42,707 nt of DNA from Pelomyxa schiedti (taxonomy: Eukaryota > Evosea > Pelobiontida > Pelomyxidae). Below, in pieces: positions 42,230 through 42,707 of the stretch. The stretch covers positions 1-42,707 of the forward strand of contig JAHLWZ010000933.1 in assembly GCA_020536535.1 (NCBI GenBank), written 5' to 3'. Under the pieces are notes generated by a model. It saw nothing but the letters and a program-made list of their open reading frames with translations. It searched no databases and had not been told where the DNA came from. Both the position numbers and the translations under genes were made by a program. The first letter of the stretch is position 1. Each line of letters opens with the position of its first letter.

Positions 42230-42707
42230 ATGGCAACCACCACGGGCGCGCCGCAGTTGGTCACCGAAGTGACGGACCACATCGTCGGGGGGTTTTTCTC
42301 TGGCGTGGAGAAATACACCGGGCGGCTGGTCGGCGGCCTGCGGGACTGCGCCTTCGGCACCTGCGTGTCGGGGCAGGCCACGTACAAGGGGCAGTGGGCG
42401 AACGGGCGGCCCCACGGCCGCGGGAGCTTCTCCCGGGGCCCGTGGTTCTGCCACGACGGCGTGTGGGACCACGGCCACCTGGTGTGGGGCGTGGTGGGGG
42501 AGACCGACGGCGCCGCCCAGTACACGCAGTACACGGGCGACTTCGCGGCGCCGGGCCCCAGCGACGCCCCCGGGGACTGGCGGGAGACCCACCGCGCGCA
42601 GAGGCACGGCTGGGGCGTGCTGCGCAAGGGGACCGTCGCCGAAAGGGACGCGGAGGGGGTGCTGACCGTCGCGGCCATCGCGTACTGCGGGGAGTGGCAG
42701 CAGGGCA
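42230..42707 (+). CDS. MORN-repeat protein, N-terminal part, cut by the window end
   Basis: The ATG at 42230 starts MATTTGAPQLVTEVTDHIVG; the frame is open to the last base. MORN-like units follow: GVEKYTGRLVGGLRDCAFGT, TYKGQWANGRPHGRGSFSRG, CHDGVWDHGHLVWGVV, then a diverged QYTGDFAAPG and RHGWGVLRKG, AAIAYCGEWQQG. The frame upstream of the ATG stays open for about 14 codons, so an earlier exon is possible. The region is strongly GC-rich, as in MORN exon 1 of the nearby MORN-SAM-caspase gene. Whether SAM and caspase-like domains follow cannot be seen. Confidence 0.65.
   Translation, partial: MATTTGAPQLVTEVTDHIVGGFFSGVEKYTGRLVGGLRDCAFGTCVSGQATYKGQWANGRPHGRGSFSRGPWFCHDGVWDHGHLVWGVVGETDGAAQYTQYTGDFAAPGPSDAPGDWRETHRAQRHGWGVLRKGTVAERDAEGVLTVAAIAYCGEWQQG

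Noticed and set aside
42142-42678. Minus-strand frames at the right edge
   Set aside because: The plus strand reads MORN units (YKGQWANGRPHGRG); the minus frames come from high GC content.

Overview
The window is nuclear DNA of an intron-rich, gene-dense unicellular eukaryote. Nearly every conserved gene is split by GT-AG introns of about 40-160 nt, many with a CTAAC or CTAAT branch-point-like motif just before the acceptor. All three stop codons end recognisable proteins, so the code is standard. Spacers between genes are about 45-330 bp. The gene set (ARF1, a RasGAP with a coiled-coil tail, a HEI10-type meiotic RING protein, a USP53/54-type protease, a Gln-rich FYVE protein, MORN, LRR, SAM and caspase-like domains) fits an amoebozoan; an archamoeba such as Pelomyxa or Mastigamoeba is my best guess. 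That is inference: no marker sequence was compared.

Left part (1-3255): palindromic 'cttcgcccc' hairpins, an unidentified minus-strand gene, and about 1.8 kb in which I see only repeats. Next (3256-17121), a run of housekeeping and regulatory genes: RasGAP (-), HEI10-like (-) divergent from a USP53/54-like protease (+), an LPCAT-type acyltransferase (-), an unknown gene (-), a CorA-family Mg2+ transporter (-) and an RBM34/Nop12-like RNA-binding protein (-).

Middle (17345-30617): an unidentified helical-repeat protein (-) divergent from a very Gln-rich FYVE protein (+) with a long (Gln-Ala)n hexanucleotide repeat; ARF1 (+) and gamma-glutamyl hydrolase (+); a D-cysteine desulfhydrase/ACC deaminase-like PLP enzyme (-) convergent with the hydrolase; a diverged ankyrin-like protein (-); and a secreted protein with propeller-like repeats (-).

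Right part (30779-42707) is the accessory region and the most interesting. Two paralogous SAM plus caspase-like (peptidase C14) genes lie about 3.5 kb apart. One carries about ten MORN repeats at its N terminus. The other begins only 43 bp after the end of a gene with 12 near-identical leucine-rich repeats, each encoded by its own 84-nt phase-1 exon. A plausible 58-nt intron would join those last two into one LRR-SAM-caspase protein. A further MORN-type gene starts at the right edge. The arrangement (recognition-type repeats, then a SAM adaptor, then a His/Cys protease) resembles a self-contained sensor-effector such as those of innate immunity or regulated cell death. Function is not shown by sequence alone.
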